DNA of 64,000 nucleotides from Diadema setosum (GCA_033980235.1 CM067067.1:18109239-18173238), one strand, 5' to 3'; positions 46,983 to 59,967 are shown, counted from the stretch's first letter. The notes: generated by a model from the letters alone, not told the origin. Numbers and translations are program-made.

Positions 46983-47795
46983 ATTATCAATCCTCCTGCT
47001 TGATATCCTCTCCTCTCTCCATCTCTTTTCTCCCCAATCATCTTAGCTTGTCTTATCTATTCCCTATCCTCTCTTACCAACTTCTTCTCACAATGCACAG
47101 CTAAGGTTTTAGTTGTTGCTGTTTTTTTAATGCCATTTGGTATATACTTTGTTGTGTGTTTAATTGTGTCACTATCATGTGATTTAATATTGGGGGGGGG
47201 GGGAGCCCAAGTAATACAAGCTGTGCTTTGGATTTAGGCTCCCCACTCTGGCTGTTATGACAACTACATAGTTATCATTTGTTGTAAATATATAACATTA
47301 TCAGAATAAACATTTCAATTATTTTTGTATGCCCACCCCCCTCATCCCCCCCAAAAAAGACAAAATGTTATTGTATACTAATAATCCTTGTCACTCAGTG
47401 ATGTTTATTTCTTTGTTTTTGTGAACAAAAAAAAAAGGAAATGATTTCTACTCAGTCAATCAATCATACATGAATACATTGCTAGTAAACAGTTCCTAAA
47501 ATTGATACACAGTTGGCAGCAAAGTTTCAAAGTGTATTCAAATGTATGGATGTTTCATGTCAACTATTACCAGCCAGCATCCATTTGTTTACCACAATTC
47601 CTTTGTGCTATCTACTATACAACATATTGCATACAAAGGTGCCAAGTTAGGCAAGGCCCACGTTAAACTATAGAGAAATATCATGGACAGGAGGTCATCG
47701 CAGGCTGTGTGTGATTTTATGTCATCTGACTGCAAATGCTACAGAGATATTAGAGCTCAGTTTGTTCAACTGCATACGCCATACATTTACTTAGT

Positions 47796-47998
47796 CTAAA
47801 TTTTCACGAATCGGGCGTTCCCGACATTTTCGCAAGTGGTTAAATTTGCAATTGTGGAGTATCAGTATTGAACTGAGAAATGTATTTGAGTACGCCGCAT
47901 TCATGTCAGATGAGAGTCATTATTTTTGCATGTTTTTAAATTTGCAAATAGCACCCAACTCGTGAAATTCGCTAAAATAAAAACCTCACGAAATATTT
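47796..47998. repeat. dispersed ~200-bp repeat, GCGAGTNGTTAAATT family, copy 1
   Basis: It contains TTTTCACGAATCGGG, CGCAAGTGGTTAAATTTGC, CATTCATGTCAGATGAGAGT and TAGCACCCAACTCGTGAAAT, in the same order as the copies at 50398 and 52236. Confidence 0.7.
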
Positions 47999-50236
47999 GC
48001 TGTATACAGCATATCTCTTTCAACGTCGTCTCTGAAAATGACTCAAATACAGCAAGATTTAATTTTAGTGCTGTGTTTCATTTCTGTTGCCTGAGCTTCA
48101 TAAAGATATTGTACATCTTCCAATTCCAATGAGCCCATATATCTGACAAGAAACTTCCATCAGCTCCCCCCCCCCCCCCTCAAAAAAAAAAAACACCTTG
48201 AAACAAAATACCATGACAAAATAAAACCCTTGTGATTGTACAATGTATATCTGGCTTTATTTTTGTTTTTCATGGAAGCATTTCAATATTATGCAATGCA
48301 CACACAATGGGACATAGTACACCCAAACGGTTTCATCTTTGCGCACGTTTACATCAACGTTGTCTTTCAGTGATATGGGAGAGGTGACACAACCCTCATC
48401 TTTTTTCTTTTTTTTCTCAAACAAAGCAAGTGATAAGTTCTCGCTCTGCTTTAATCGGGGCCCCTGCCTGTAAAGACATTATTAAACAAAAACAGAGAAA
48501 AGAAACATGTCGGGACTTGCCTCGAAAGCAGTTCAATCTCAGGTCACCCCTCATGGAATCCCTCCACAGAAAAAAAGAGAGAGAAAAAAAAAGCGAGAGA
48601 ACCGGGTCGAGATCATCTCCCCCTGCTCAAAATAGATTCCGAGACGAAATTATCCATCATTCCAGGGTATTGTACAGTGTGCAATCTTCCGGAAAGCGAT
48701 TTCAAATGCTGTGCCCTCATGAAGCTGTATTGTGTCAGCGTGAGTTGAACAATGCGCGCGAGTGAGTCAATGTATCACACTCACACACAAGCTCTAATTC
48801 CCTCCATCTCCCCATCAGCCCCCACCCCCAGCCCCCCCCCCCCTCCCCCCTCCCACCCCTTTCCCAAAAATCAAATATACCCAGTTTGCCATAAATTCAT
48901 TCTGCTTGCCACTGGCTGAAGTCTACAAAATGGTGATGCGCCTCCCAGGGCATATTCTCCGAAAGATCGCAGCGCTGGAACATTTCACGTAGTAAATGCC
49001 TGTTTGGTGGTGGGGCCATGGATTTTAGAAGATTGATGGGGGTGGGGGGAATCTAACAAACCTGCAACATTTATGAAATTAGAAAATTAGATGGTAATGC
49101 ATGCTGTGAGGCTATCAACATCATTTTCATCTTCATGATACCAGAGTTCTTTCATAATTGAAGGATGTCTTTACCTTCCCTGAGTAAATATTACAGTGAT
49201 AATTGATGACATAGAGCCCCTGTTTTGTACAGATATGGACTGCCCATTTATCAAATCTGACACAATGCTATTATACATGCGTATTAAAAAGCAGTTAAAA
49301 AACACACACAAAAAAAAAACTTACCACAAGATCTATTAATGGCAAAGAAGTCTTACTACATGTCCACATGTGTCAACAATATAATCAACCGGGAATCTAT
49401 TGAAAAACTTGACAATGTATGTGTACTGATGCCCACGATGGGTGAAATAAGGATTCGCGTAGGCCGAGGCCTACTATTGTATAGCCTCATCTGATATGAT
49501 TCAAATCATAGAAAATGTTCTTTACAAGTTGAGTGAATGACATGACTGGTAAACTGCTTAAACTGATGACCATGCAAACTGCGATGATAATGTATGTGAT
49601 GATACCAGTACATTCTGCAATGATTACAATAACAGTGATATCACTATAAACAAAAAATTATGACATTCATTACATAAAAAAACAACACTGGCTGGGCAAT
49701 GACAGGTAGTTATAACCCGCATATTTCTCATCAGTATGCCCCCCCCCCCCCAAAAAAAAGAGAGGAATACTTAAAAGAAAAAAAAAATCCAATATTCTGT
49801 CCAGGTTTGTAAATCTGCAGTCGGGTAATCATACATCATGTTGCACACACGACTGCTCCAGGGGTGATCTGATGGCTACCGCACATGCAGGCCGGGAGAG
49901 GGAGAAAAGCAGGTCTTGATCTGCCGGACGCATGCAACAGCAACGTGACATGACATACAAACTTCTGTTCCATACAGGGAAGCTGATATCTCAATACAGC
50001 CGGATCAAGGATATCATAATTTTGCCCTCGATTGGGGGGGGGGGGGGGGGGGGGGGGAAGGGTTATGGGGAAGTGCTGGGAAGGGGTTGCGTTAGATGTC
50101 TGTTTGATGAAAGTGCTGTGCTGCAGGCACATATGATTGATAACAATCCTTCTGACAAAGTGTGGGTGTTCTTTCCTGCATTCTGACCCTAGTTTCACCA
50201 GAAATGTCCTACACGTGAATAAGTTCTTCATATCCT

Positions 50237-50249
50237 GTTACCAAGCAAC
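50237..50249. promoter_or_regulatory. candidate X-box (RFX binding site)
   Basis: GTTACCAAGCAAC fits GTNRCC-N1-RGYAAC. It is in the largest RFX7-like intron, in sequence with no identified repeat. Function is not shown. Confidence 0.3.
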
Positions 50250-50397
50250 ATGTGTAGACCCTGGGCTGTAAATGCAGCAGCATGGATAAAATGGCTTTTA
50301 GCCAGAACATGCCTGCCAAGTTTTTAACAACTGTTAAGGGGAAGTATGGTGAAGGATAGACTACTCTTTATGGCATATATTTAGCGAGTCTATTTTT

Positions 50398-50648
50398 TTT
50401 TTTTTTTAATCCGGACCTTCCATCAATTTCGCGAGTAGTTGAATAGTTATTGGCGATTGCAGAGTACATGTACAGTATTATCATGCACCTTGTTCATGCA
50501 TTGTACACTGCATACCAGTGCACTGCATACCAGTACATGTATGTGTGCACGTCACATTCATGTCGGGATCAGAGTTAATATTTCCGCTCGTTCTTTAATG
50601 TGCGACTAGCACCCGACTCGATAAATTCATGAAAATAAAAACTCTACA
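50398..50648. repeat. dispersed ~200-bp repeat, GCGAGTNGTTAAATT family, copy 2
   Basis: It shares TTTCGCGAGTAGTTGAATAG, CATTCATGTCGGGATCAGAG, GCGACTAGCACCCGACTCG and AAAATAAAAACTC with the other copies. A TACATGTA/TGTGCA-rich insertion lengthens it. Confidence 0.7.
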
Positions 50649-52235
50649 ATATACAGTGTACATGGTGCATACAGTACTGTTTCAAATGAGAGAGGTGAAT
50701 CCATGTAATAAAGCATCACAACTTTCAAAAACATGCACAGAGTGCTCCACAGCACATGAGAGGCACAGCAATCAAAGGGAAATCCTGGACTTGTTAAAAG
50801 TTTGCCTGCACGGAAAGAGCAAAATTTTGCAAGCACAACAACAAGACATTTGTTTAAAAAAAATTGGACTACACGTAAGGGAAATTGTGAAAGTTTAAAG
50901 ATTTGCTGATTTTTGCCCAACAGTTCCCGAACAGTTGAAATGAATGTCCAAACGAGTGAGCTGATGACATTATTATGCCATAATTTTCCATTGATTGTGC
51001 TAAAAAAAAAAAAGGAAATTCAATTATTCAGCTACAAAAAGTTTACAGCATACTGTATATGAAATGTAATTCTTGGCTGAGTAACTTGAAAATAATGATC
51101 AGTCAGATATATTAGAATTTGAGACTGGGGCAATAATTGTGTTTGAACAAAAAAAAAACAAACAAAACATTGATATTACAAATGCTTTTGTACAAGTTGT
51201 ATGGCACATTGTGTGGCAACAGCATTTTCAACTCACTACTTGCATTTGCACATACACATTGTATCTCTACTGATTGTTCAAGAACTGAACTGTGAAAATT
51301 AAAGACACTTTACAATTTCATAACTTCCATATTTTTTGAATGATTTTGATCAAATATTCACTGTTGTGCTTGCTGAATTTTACTCTTTCTTAACAGATTC
51401 CCCTTTAACTGTTCACTACAGCATGAACACATGCATCAATACCAATAATGACTCTTCAATGAAAAACAAAGTTTCAATAAACACCAACAGCTTTGAAGAG
51501 GGGGGGGGGGACCACAGATTTAACTTTCTGCCACTGTCAAAAGTTTTTGAATGTGGTACAAATAATAGATTTCAACAGGAAGAGTGAACTGTTTTATTTA
51601 ATGTTGTAAAAAGCAGATTGAAATGAAGGCTCTCTTAATCAGACGTAGCAGGCTAGGTTATGAAATAACTTGTGACAAAATAATCAAATACTGCCGAATA
51701 AAAGAAATGCGTGCATGTCATTGTCAATACAATTGATCAAGTATGCATTCTCATTTGAGCTATGCATTACATGCATTTTCCATCTATTCAAATCACACAG
51801 AAAATGTGTACAGAGTATGCAACCATGCACTATGCATTTCCTGTAAATGTTTCCTTTCTTGCCTCTTTCCGATTACAAATCTATATTTCTTTCACCAGAG
51901 ATGAGCTTTATTGTAATAATGTTGTGTGCTGGACTGAAGTCCAGGTTCAAGCATTTCCCAGCAAAACTGAGATTTGGTTTCCGTGACAACTAAATCATGC
52001 ATACAAATAAACAGCATTCTTAATGAGGCAGAAGCAATTTCAATACAAACAATCCTGGAGGAATAAAACGTAATGATAGAACAGTTTATTAACAGATATG
52101 AAAGTTTGCACATATCTTTTGTTGAAATACAAGTTGCTTCTGATAATCATAGACCAGAGACCTTGCAGGAGGCTCACCTAACATAGCAACAATTAATACA
52201 TGCAAACTGGATTCAAAATGCTGTATGTACCATAT

Positions 52236-52413
52236 CCAATTTTTCACGAATCAGGATATCACAATAATGTGGCGAGTGGTTAAATTCATGATCTTGGAGT
52301 GCAGTAATAGATGAAGAAATGTGCACATGTTGAGATCAGAGTTAACATTTTTTAAATGTTGTTAGATTTGTGACGAGCACCCAACCTGCAAAATTCATGT
52401 AAAAAAAGAAACT
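52236..52413. repeat. dispersed ~200-bp repeat, GCGAGTNGTTAAATT family, copy 3
   Basis: It shares TTTTTCACGAATCAGG, GGCGAGTGGTTAAATTC, GAGATCAGAGTTAACATTTT and GACGAGCACCCAACC in order with copies 1 and 2. Confidence 0.7.
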
Positions 52414-53248
52414 CTAGCTTAAAATATAAGAATATGGCATTTATAGTATTGCACAGCATCAACTATAAAATTGGTTAGAGGGGCTTATTACAGTTACAAG
52501 GTCAATACAATATGAAAAAAAATGCATAAATTTTATATCCATAGATATGAATACACAAGTCAAAGGGCCCACTGTTAATCTTAATAACCTTGGAAATGAA
52601 ATGTTAACCAATGGCCAGAGCTCTGGTCATTGAAATAATTTTCTAATACAGAGATTCACTTCTTTCATGACATGTACATGTAGGCCTATTGTTTGTTTGT
52701 TTGTTTTTTTCAAAATTATTTCATGCATGGAAAACAAATAAGATTTATTCAAGCTTTGCCACAAATAATTATAAGTTGCATTTGACTACCTTATGCCATG
52801 TGATCAACCACATGTAAATTTGCTTTGCCAGGTAACTGAATATCAGTAAATATTTTGTATCTTTTATTTCATCTGAAGTTTGTTATGAATATCCCTAAAG
52901 CTTTTGTGCTGTGATAAAAACAATTTTCAAAGCATTATGACTGACCTTCCCTTGAACTCTCTCTCTATCAAACTACCAGACATAAGGTGAATAGATCAGT
53001 TTATTGACATATATAAAATTAAATGGTTTTCTACTTCTCTTCTACCCTCCGCCTCCCTTCCCATCACACTCCACCCCTGTGTAGGACCTTGAAACAAGTT
53101 ATTCCATTTGCTTGTTCCTACTCAATATTTTCAACACTTCTGGATTCCATTTCTAGTGATATTAGTGACTAGGATGTTGGGAAAACCCTGCACTTTCTTA
53201 TGACTGAGTAATGAATTCTATGGAAGTGTTTGAAGAACCAACACGCTG

Positions 53249-53690
53249 GGTGCATTTATCAGCTCACTTCTGGCACAGAATTTAGGTTTCTTAACAACTT
53301 TCAGGGAGTTTTGGGCAGTTGATAAATGCAACTAGCTGTTTTGATTCTTGAATTAGAAAAAACATTTGATTTCTGAAACAATGAAAAAGCTGTGACCGCA
53401 TGAGGTGTTTGAGGCAGAAATGCATTTCTGTAGAGTTGATAAATGCAAAGTCATTGCTAAACTCGTTTTTAGCTCTGACCTGCCCATGCCAATCACTGCA
53501 AACTACACATCTCTGCTCCTCGGGTCAAACTGCGCAATGGAGCTGCGCAGTAACAAGGCCTCCCAATCAACTCACAACAGAGAAAACACAACTTGAGAAA
53601 CGTGATCCAAAAGGCATTCACAAATGCTTTTTGATAGTGGGTATCGAAAACAAATTTCTAACAAGGGAAAGTTGATAAACGCAGGCACTG
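53249..53690. mobile_element. ~440-bp TIR element, GCGTTTATCAACT family, copy B
   Basis: GTGCATTTATCAGCTCACTT at the left and AGTTGATAAACGCAGGC at the right are inverse-related. The element is in the opposite orientation to copy A (44680-45086) and shares GGAGCTGCGCAGTAAC with its complement there. Internal TTGATAAATGCA words make it a multi-hairpin. Confidence 0.7.
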
Positions 53691-54099
53691 CCCAGACAGA
53701 TAGAGCAATATGATTACAGTCTGACCTTGATTATCTCACTTCAAATCGTATGTCTTTTCTAAATCTCTCTATTATTCAGACATGGACTGGCACACAAATG
53801 TCTTTATTTTCCAACGTGAAACTTCTCTAAAAAGAACTGAATAACAGTTCTCTTGCAATTACATGAAAATTATAAATCTGGGACATGAACGTTGATCATT
53901 ATGACAGATATGATGTGCATTGATACCAACCAGAATGCCGATGCTTGAAGAACAACGACCAAGATGAAAAGGAGCATTTCCACTCATATTCCATTTCACT
54001 AAAATCATAAAACATGCATGTACTGTATCACGTAAATCACCATAGTAAATGGTAAATTAATAACGTCCTAGGTATGATATCCCAAAACAAGCATGGGGG

Positions 54100-54366
54100 G
54101 GGGGGGGGGGAGTCAAGTGTTCTTTTATTATTCGAGAAAAGTGAAAATATGTTGAATTTTCTCTATATTTTCTTTATATTGTTGTACACATGAGACATCA
54201 CAAGCTATAGTAGTCTTCTCACCCAGCAGTGACTAAGCAGAAACTTTAAAAATTCATAACTTTTAAACGGATTGCCTGATTTTCCCCAAACTCTTGTTGA
54301 TGCGTTCTATTAATATTGCTGCATTCACTTAATCCACATGCCTATAAAGGTGAACTTGTCCTTTAA
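54100..54366. mobile_element. half copy of the 566-bp TTAA foldback family, next to a splice donor
   Basis: Only one arm remains (GTTCTTTTATTATTCGAGAA to TTAA at 54363-54366); the other side ends at a G18 run (about 54095-54112). It stops 25 bases from the RFX7-like exon at 54392. Confidence 0.75.
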
Positions 54367-54391
54367 ACTGAGGTTGGACTGAACTACTTAC

Positions 54392-54483
54392 CTCTTGTAC
54401 GATGCCTCTTGCTCCTGGTTCCCCGAGGGTAGCTGGAGGTAGAGCCACAACTTCTCCTTCTCTCCCAGCTTCCTCACGTCCGC
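54392..54483 (-). CDS. RFX7: RFX7-like exon: N-terminal conserved helix
   Basis: The exon follows GGTCGTCAG and reads ADVRKLGEKEKLWLYLQLPS and GNQEQEASYK, ending two bases into a Ser codon at AGAG|GTAAGT. Joined to the preceding exon it gives KVESLLADVRKLGEKEKLWL, which aligns without gaps to the conserved N-terminal segment of vertebrate RFX7 ending in YLQLPSG. This segment precedes the DNA-binding domain and belongs to the RFX5/RFX7 oligomerisation region. Confidence 0.93.
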
Positions 54484-55147
54484 CTGACGACCACAACGGG
54501 GGGATGCGGAAGAAAATAAAACAAAGGACAAAAAAAGGAAAAGCAAGGAGGGAGAAAACAGAAAGGACAGGGTGAATTCCCTAGTCAGTCAAAAACGACA
54601 ACTACAACAGCAACAACATTCAACACAAAACAGATCCATTTAGACTTTTGTGTAGGATACAACAATAGCATTTTCGCGACTGCCGTCTTAAAAAGGGTTG
54701 AAGTTCAATGCAGGGCCCACATTCAAGTTGACTTCAATGAACAGCTAGGCAAATCACACTCAGGAGATGGAAGTTTCCCATGCTTAAATAGAAAGGTGAC
54801 ACAAATTCAGCCCCCTTTCCCCTCATATGTCACCGTTGCTTGGCTATCACCAGACTGCAATAATTTGATGGGAAGGATTTGTCTGAAAAATGCAGTGAAG
54901 CTTAATGCTGTCACTGCTGCATAATCAACGATGACTCAGGAGTAAATCCTTTGTCTAAATCACCCAATTGTCCACATAACAAGAGGTCAGATTTTTTTTG
55001 CACCACCATGCAGCAGGACAAAGTTGGGGCTATGTTGGGTTCAGTATGCTGACAGTCTAATATAGAGCTTTTGCTGAAAATTTCCTTTAAAAAATCTATT
55101 GAGGACAGTTTGATTTTGCTACAACACACATTTCCCATAGACAACTG

Positions 55148-55167
55148 CCCGAGTATATATACTCGGG
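55148..55167. repeat. perfect 20-bp palindrome
   Basis: CCCGAGTATATATACTCGGG, a perfect inverted repeat without loop, lies 17 bases from the start of the foldback at 55184. Confidence 0.9.
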
Positions 55168-55183
55168 ACTCGTCCTCAATGGG

Positions 55184-55752
55184 TTAAGGGAGGACAAGTT
55201 CACCTACAATGTAATACATATACGTGTGTGTGGCAAGGTGGTGCGTGGATTGAGTGAATGTAGCAATATCAGTAGAACAAATCAGTGAAAGTTTGAGGAA
55301 AATCGAACAATCCGTTAAAAAGTTATGAATATTTGAAGTTTCAGTGTCACCATCACTAGAAGAAAAGACTACTACAGCTTACGATTATGCGTAGAATGAT
55401 ATAAAGAAAATATAACGAGAATTCCATAAAATGTCTTCTCTCTTTTTAAAGTACACATTCTGTTGACTAATTAATGACATATGTTAAGGACAATATTAGT
55501 CCCCCTGATTTCTGAAAGAGGCAAGTCAAGTGCTCTTTTATTATGCGAAAAAAGGGAAGATATATTGAATTTTCTTTATATCATTCTTAGCATGTGACAT
55601 CACAAACTGCGGTAGTCTTCTCATCCAGCAATGGCGGTACTGCAACTTCCAAAATCCATAGCTTTTGAACGAATTGCCTAATTTTTCTGAAACTTTCACT
55701 GATGTGTTCTACAGATAGCTGCATTCACTCAGTCCAGGCACTACACATTTAA
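55184..55752. mobile_element. diverged copy of the 566-bp TTAA foldback family
   Basis: TTAA at 55184-55187 and 55749-55752 bounds a 569-bp element. The interior shares GTAGAACAAATCAGTGAAAG, ACTACTACAG and TCATCCAGCAATGGCGG with the other copies. The arms are more diverged than at 59169-59734. Confidence 0.75.
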
Positions 55753-58709
55753 TACATGCAAATTCCATAACTGGTAACAAGGATTTATTGTTGCCTGTGG
55801 TTACATTTCACAGTACATTACTAAATTGCTTCCCTTCAGTATTCAAAGAAGAGCTTGATGCACAAAGTCTAATACATGCATTCTATATAAATGTTTGAGG
55901 GGAAAAAAGCCACAATTTTTATCCCATTTACATGGTCAAAATAGTGTGCCTTGGAACATTGCTGTGATATTTTTTCCATTACATAAGAGTTCCCATCTGA
56001 GTCCAAATCAAACAACAGCAGGTGCATCCAACATTAGTGTACATGCCTACATGTAGGTAGGTACCTACAATGTACATGTATATGATTTGTGGATCATCTG
56101 TTAGCAGGTATATCAAGAATTCTAATCACCATCATTGTTATCATTATAATCATTGTTATCATCATCAAATGATAATGATAATAATAGTAATAAAATGTTT
56201 GTGACTTTTCTATGGTATTTGACATGAGCTGTGTGGGTTTGGTTTTTTTTTTTTTTGATAGTCATTTTGCCTTGTTTTTATGTCCAGTTCCATCCACACT
56301 GACGTACCATCAGAATTGGCATCCATACCAAGCACTGACTGCACACGCGTGTGGCCATGTGCATTTCCCTGCTTGAGTAAAGCGACCTCCTTTTGTCTCA
56401 CCCTACAGGGAAAGTTTTGAGCATAATAACTGCAGCACTGCCGGCTGGCATGCTTTGCACACGAGGCTGCCATCCACTCGATATTACGTCGACGGCCGCT
56501 TTTTGACGAAAAGATGGAGACACTGCCTCTAGAAAACGATCGTTAGCCCCCGCATCATTGACATGTCACATGACTTTTACAAGCGTCCTACGCACGTGCA
56601 TTACACAGTCAATTCCCGACAGCCCCTTATGGCCGCGGAAGACTTGACTTCCATTGGGCCTAGATATGATTTGCAAAACATTTTTTTGTTTGTTTTTTGT
56701 TTTTAAATGAGCTATGTTCAATTCTTCCACCATATTTGTGCTAACGACATTTGTGCATGACATAGAAAAACTCTAAATGGGGTCCATATATTCCTTGCCA
56801 TAATTCACCGCTGCCTTCCTCGTCATCATTGTGCATCTCATGGAACTTGAAAGTCATTCTTGTGTCTGCCCACCCCCCCCCCCCAAAAAAAAAATGGAAA
56901 AAAGAAGAAGCCATTCAACTTACGAATCTAGGACACCCATACCACTAATGACATTACTGCTTTTGGCACCCTCGGAAGGGTGGAATGGAATGAGAACAAC
57001 AAAAACCAATTGCTGGTATGCAGCATATAAGTGTCAAATCTGAACATAGTTTTTATATCAAAAACAAAATAATCCTCTCCATGGTGCCCACTATGCATGT
57101 ATAAACAGGAACATATTATGGAGCAGGCCATATAATCACACTTCAGGTTAATGGTGTTGAGCCTGTACAGGAATATTTGCCTGTTTTCACACATACTGAG
57201 AATGCGTTAATTTGAAACACAATTTTAATGACGCATTTTGGCCATGTGTATTCAACTTGGAATCATGGTCCAGAGGTATTTTCCAATCACGACTCTCCAG
57301 AATTATGGAACGAAACAGTCGTGTGTGTACGGATTGACCTCCAAATCGTGTGTTTTTTTTTTTGGGGGGGGGGCAGAGCTTACAGTGACCTTTCAACCAC
57401 TTCCACAGAAAAACCACGCTCCTCAAATGCTCACACTGTAGTCAAAGCTTGTGCTACTTGCTGCTAAAGGGTGATTGATGGAAATTCGGAAAGAAGCCAC
57501 AATTCCTCTCCCTCCTCTGAAATTCAAAACAGCAGAATCTGCAAAGCCTTCCTCGGTTGCGTATACGGACAATAATTCTAATCATGACTGTCATCGTAAT
57601 TGTAATTCAGCTTTGAAATTACGTTTTTAGACCTGTGTGAAAACTAATTTTGATAATCTCATATACATCATTCATTCCACAAGCCTGCTCACGTAAGTCG
57701 ATATGCTTTAAGCTTTCTTTGAAATGAATTCACCACTTCTGCCGATTCCATCTTCTCTGCTCGTTTAAAATGTCATCCGCTCCCATCTCCACACCCAGTG
57801 GACATCATCGTGACACAGCACTAGCTCTCGTATCCAAAGGTATTCACAAGGTGTGCTGCTGGTAGTGGAAACTACAAGATGCTAATTGGGAGGATAACAT
57901 GCAATATTGCCCCATTTGATGCATCAGCATATTGATGACTATTAGTCAAACAGTTCCATAATTGACTAGTTGTATCTCAAGATGGTGTGTATGTTGATAA
58001 GCAAGCTGGTAGAGCAGTATGACATTTATCATATTCGCCGGCGATAAGGCTGCACTTATTTTTAACAAATATAAAGCAGTAAAGTTGGGGTGAGGCCTAT
58101 ATGCCAGTACAAGCAAATTACTGTCTTTTCAACTTGAGAGAATCATCTACCTAACCAACACACATAATCATGTATGGGACTATGCAATGAGTGATGCAAT
58201 ATCAACCACTAGATTAATCAATTTTACAGACAATGCTATGTTCTGCAATCAGGTGACAACATGTTTTGGGGTTTGTTTTTTCACTACCTATTTTAAATCA
58301 CTGTCACTGGTACGTAAAAAAAAAAAGAAAAAAAGATGGTCTAAAAAAAGAAAGCACAGTGTGATTACACGTTGGCGTGCCTAGGCAGCCATAACGGCGA
58401 TTGCAATCCTGCAAGCATCAAACAATAGCAGTATCTCATGCAATACTCGGCTATTGAATATTGAATAGTACAATGTGTATGAATGAAGAAACACCGGTAA
58501 TCTGCTAGTGCTATTGAATAGTGTGTATGAGCGTAAACACGCTCAGTCATTCTTCACAATAGGGTCCTCCACACAGAAACATCATTCAAAATCCCGATAC
58601 GCAGTTTGCATCAACCGGAAAAACATAAGATAAAACAAACGGAAATCATTGTTAGGAAACATGTGTAAACACACAGAAATGACCAAGTTCTTTAGCAAAA
58701 ATAATACCT

Positions 58710-58868
58710 GGGGCCCGTTGCATAAAAGTTACAATTATGGTAACTTTGCCATCCAGTGGTAACTACCATGGCAACAATACTCAACAGCCAATCAAAATCA
58801 AGAATTCTATGGAAGTTACCACTGGATGGCAAAGTTACCATAATTGTAACTTTTATGCAACGGGCCCC
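58710..58868. mobile_element. 159-bp MITE with 50-bp perfect TIRs
   Basis: GGGGCCCGTTGCATAAAAGT is the start of arms that are identical inverses for over 50 bases, around a central loop with ACTACCATGGCAAC (58762-58775), a half-match to the X-box. The near-perfect arms suggest recent activity or gene conversion. Flanks (ATACCT left, TGGTAT right) give no clear target duplication. Confidence 0.9.
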
Positions 58869-59168
58869 TGGTATAGTAAAGTGTATAATGATATACAGCC
58901 TCAATAATGTAAATTTGTTCATAGGATCAGCCTTGAAAGGCCAATGGCCTACTGCTGATTTCCACCACCATTTAATTTAATTGTTATGGCAATCTTCAAT
59001 ACCACTTTTTAACTATGATTATGTACTTACCTGAAATAATTTTTGATTGTGTTATGTTTTACTTGAGATTGTCTATCTGTATGTTTTTTAACTGAACTTG
59101 TGGAAATAAACTATTGAATCAAGTTCTGATCAGAACAAAATCATCAATTTTTTTTTCCCAGCAATTTT

Positions 59169-59734
59169 TTAAAGGGAAGATAAACCCCAAGAACAATGTG
59201 GATTGAGTGAAAGCAGCAACATTAGTAGAACACATCAGTGAAAGTTTGAAGAAAATCGGACAATCGATGCAAAAGTTATGAATTTTTAAAGTTTTGATGT
59301 TGGAACCGCTGGATGAGGAGACTACTAGAGGTTATGACGTATGAGTGGACTACAATATCAAGAAAATATAAAGAAAATACTACAAAAATCAATTTTTCAT
59401 GAAAATTACAAATTCCATCAACTTGATATTGACATAAGTTAAGGGTAGCAATTATCCCCCCTGCTTTCTGAAAGCGGTTGGTCCACTGCTCTTTCATAAT
59501 TCTAGAAAAGTGAATTTTTGTTGAATATCCTTTATATTTTCTTTGTATTGTTGTCCACTCATACGTCATATCCTCTAGTAGTCTCCTCATCCAGCGGTTC
59601 CAACACCAAAACTTTAAAAATTCATAACTTTTGCATCGATTGTCCGATTTTTCTCAAACTTTCACTGATGTGTTCTACTAATGTTGCTGCTTTCACTCAA
59701 TCCACATTGTTCTTGGGGTTTACCTTCCCTTTAA
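59169..59734. mobile_element. 566-bp TTAA foldback element, best-preserved copy
   Basis: TTAA-AGGGAAGATAAACCCC at the left and its inverse GGGGTTTACCTTCCCT-TTAA at the right. Both arms contain AATGTGGATTGAGTGAAAGC and GGAACCGCTGGATGAGGAGA in opposite orientation. It serves as the reference for copies at 10943, 31049, 54100 and 55184. No transposase. Confidence 0.9.
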
Positions 59735-59780
59735 AGTCCGGATGCGGCTTTTCTGGCACTGTGGCGTTATTGCTGGTGAA

Positions 59781-59967
59781 TACCGTAAACTGAGCAATAA
59801 AATAGGCACATTTGTTTGGATATACCATAACACAATTGCGTAGGACGAATTCAAGAACCTGCACAAATGTTCTGGAGCCGCTCATCATGAAAAAAAAATC
59901 TGAAGTCAATCATGCGAAAAATTAATCGCAAAAAATTAATCGCCCCAAAACATCAACGTTTACAGTA
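59781..59967. mobile_element. 187-bp TIR element related to the ACTGTAAAAGTGGA family
   Basis: TACCGTAAAC at the left pairs with GTTTACAGTA at the right with one mismatch. The interior has repeated AAAAATTAATCGC. It directly follows the TTAA foldback. Confidence 0.65.

Larger units (their letters stand above)
38565..54391 (-). other. RFX7: RFX7-like intron (15.8 kb), transposon-rich
   Basis: A GT-AG intron (GTAAGT ... CATATCAG). It hosts at least eight distinct repeat features listed separately, two X-box matches (39199-39211, 50237-50249) and long homopolymers, including a run of about 24 G near 50034-50057. No nested gene was recognised apart from a LINE fragment. Confidence 0.85.
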
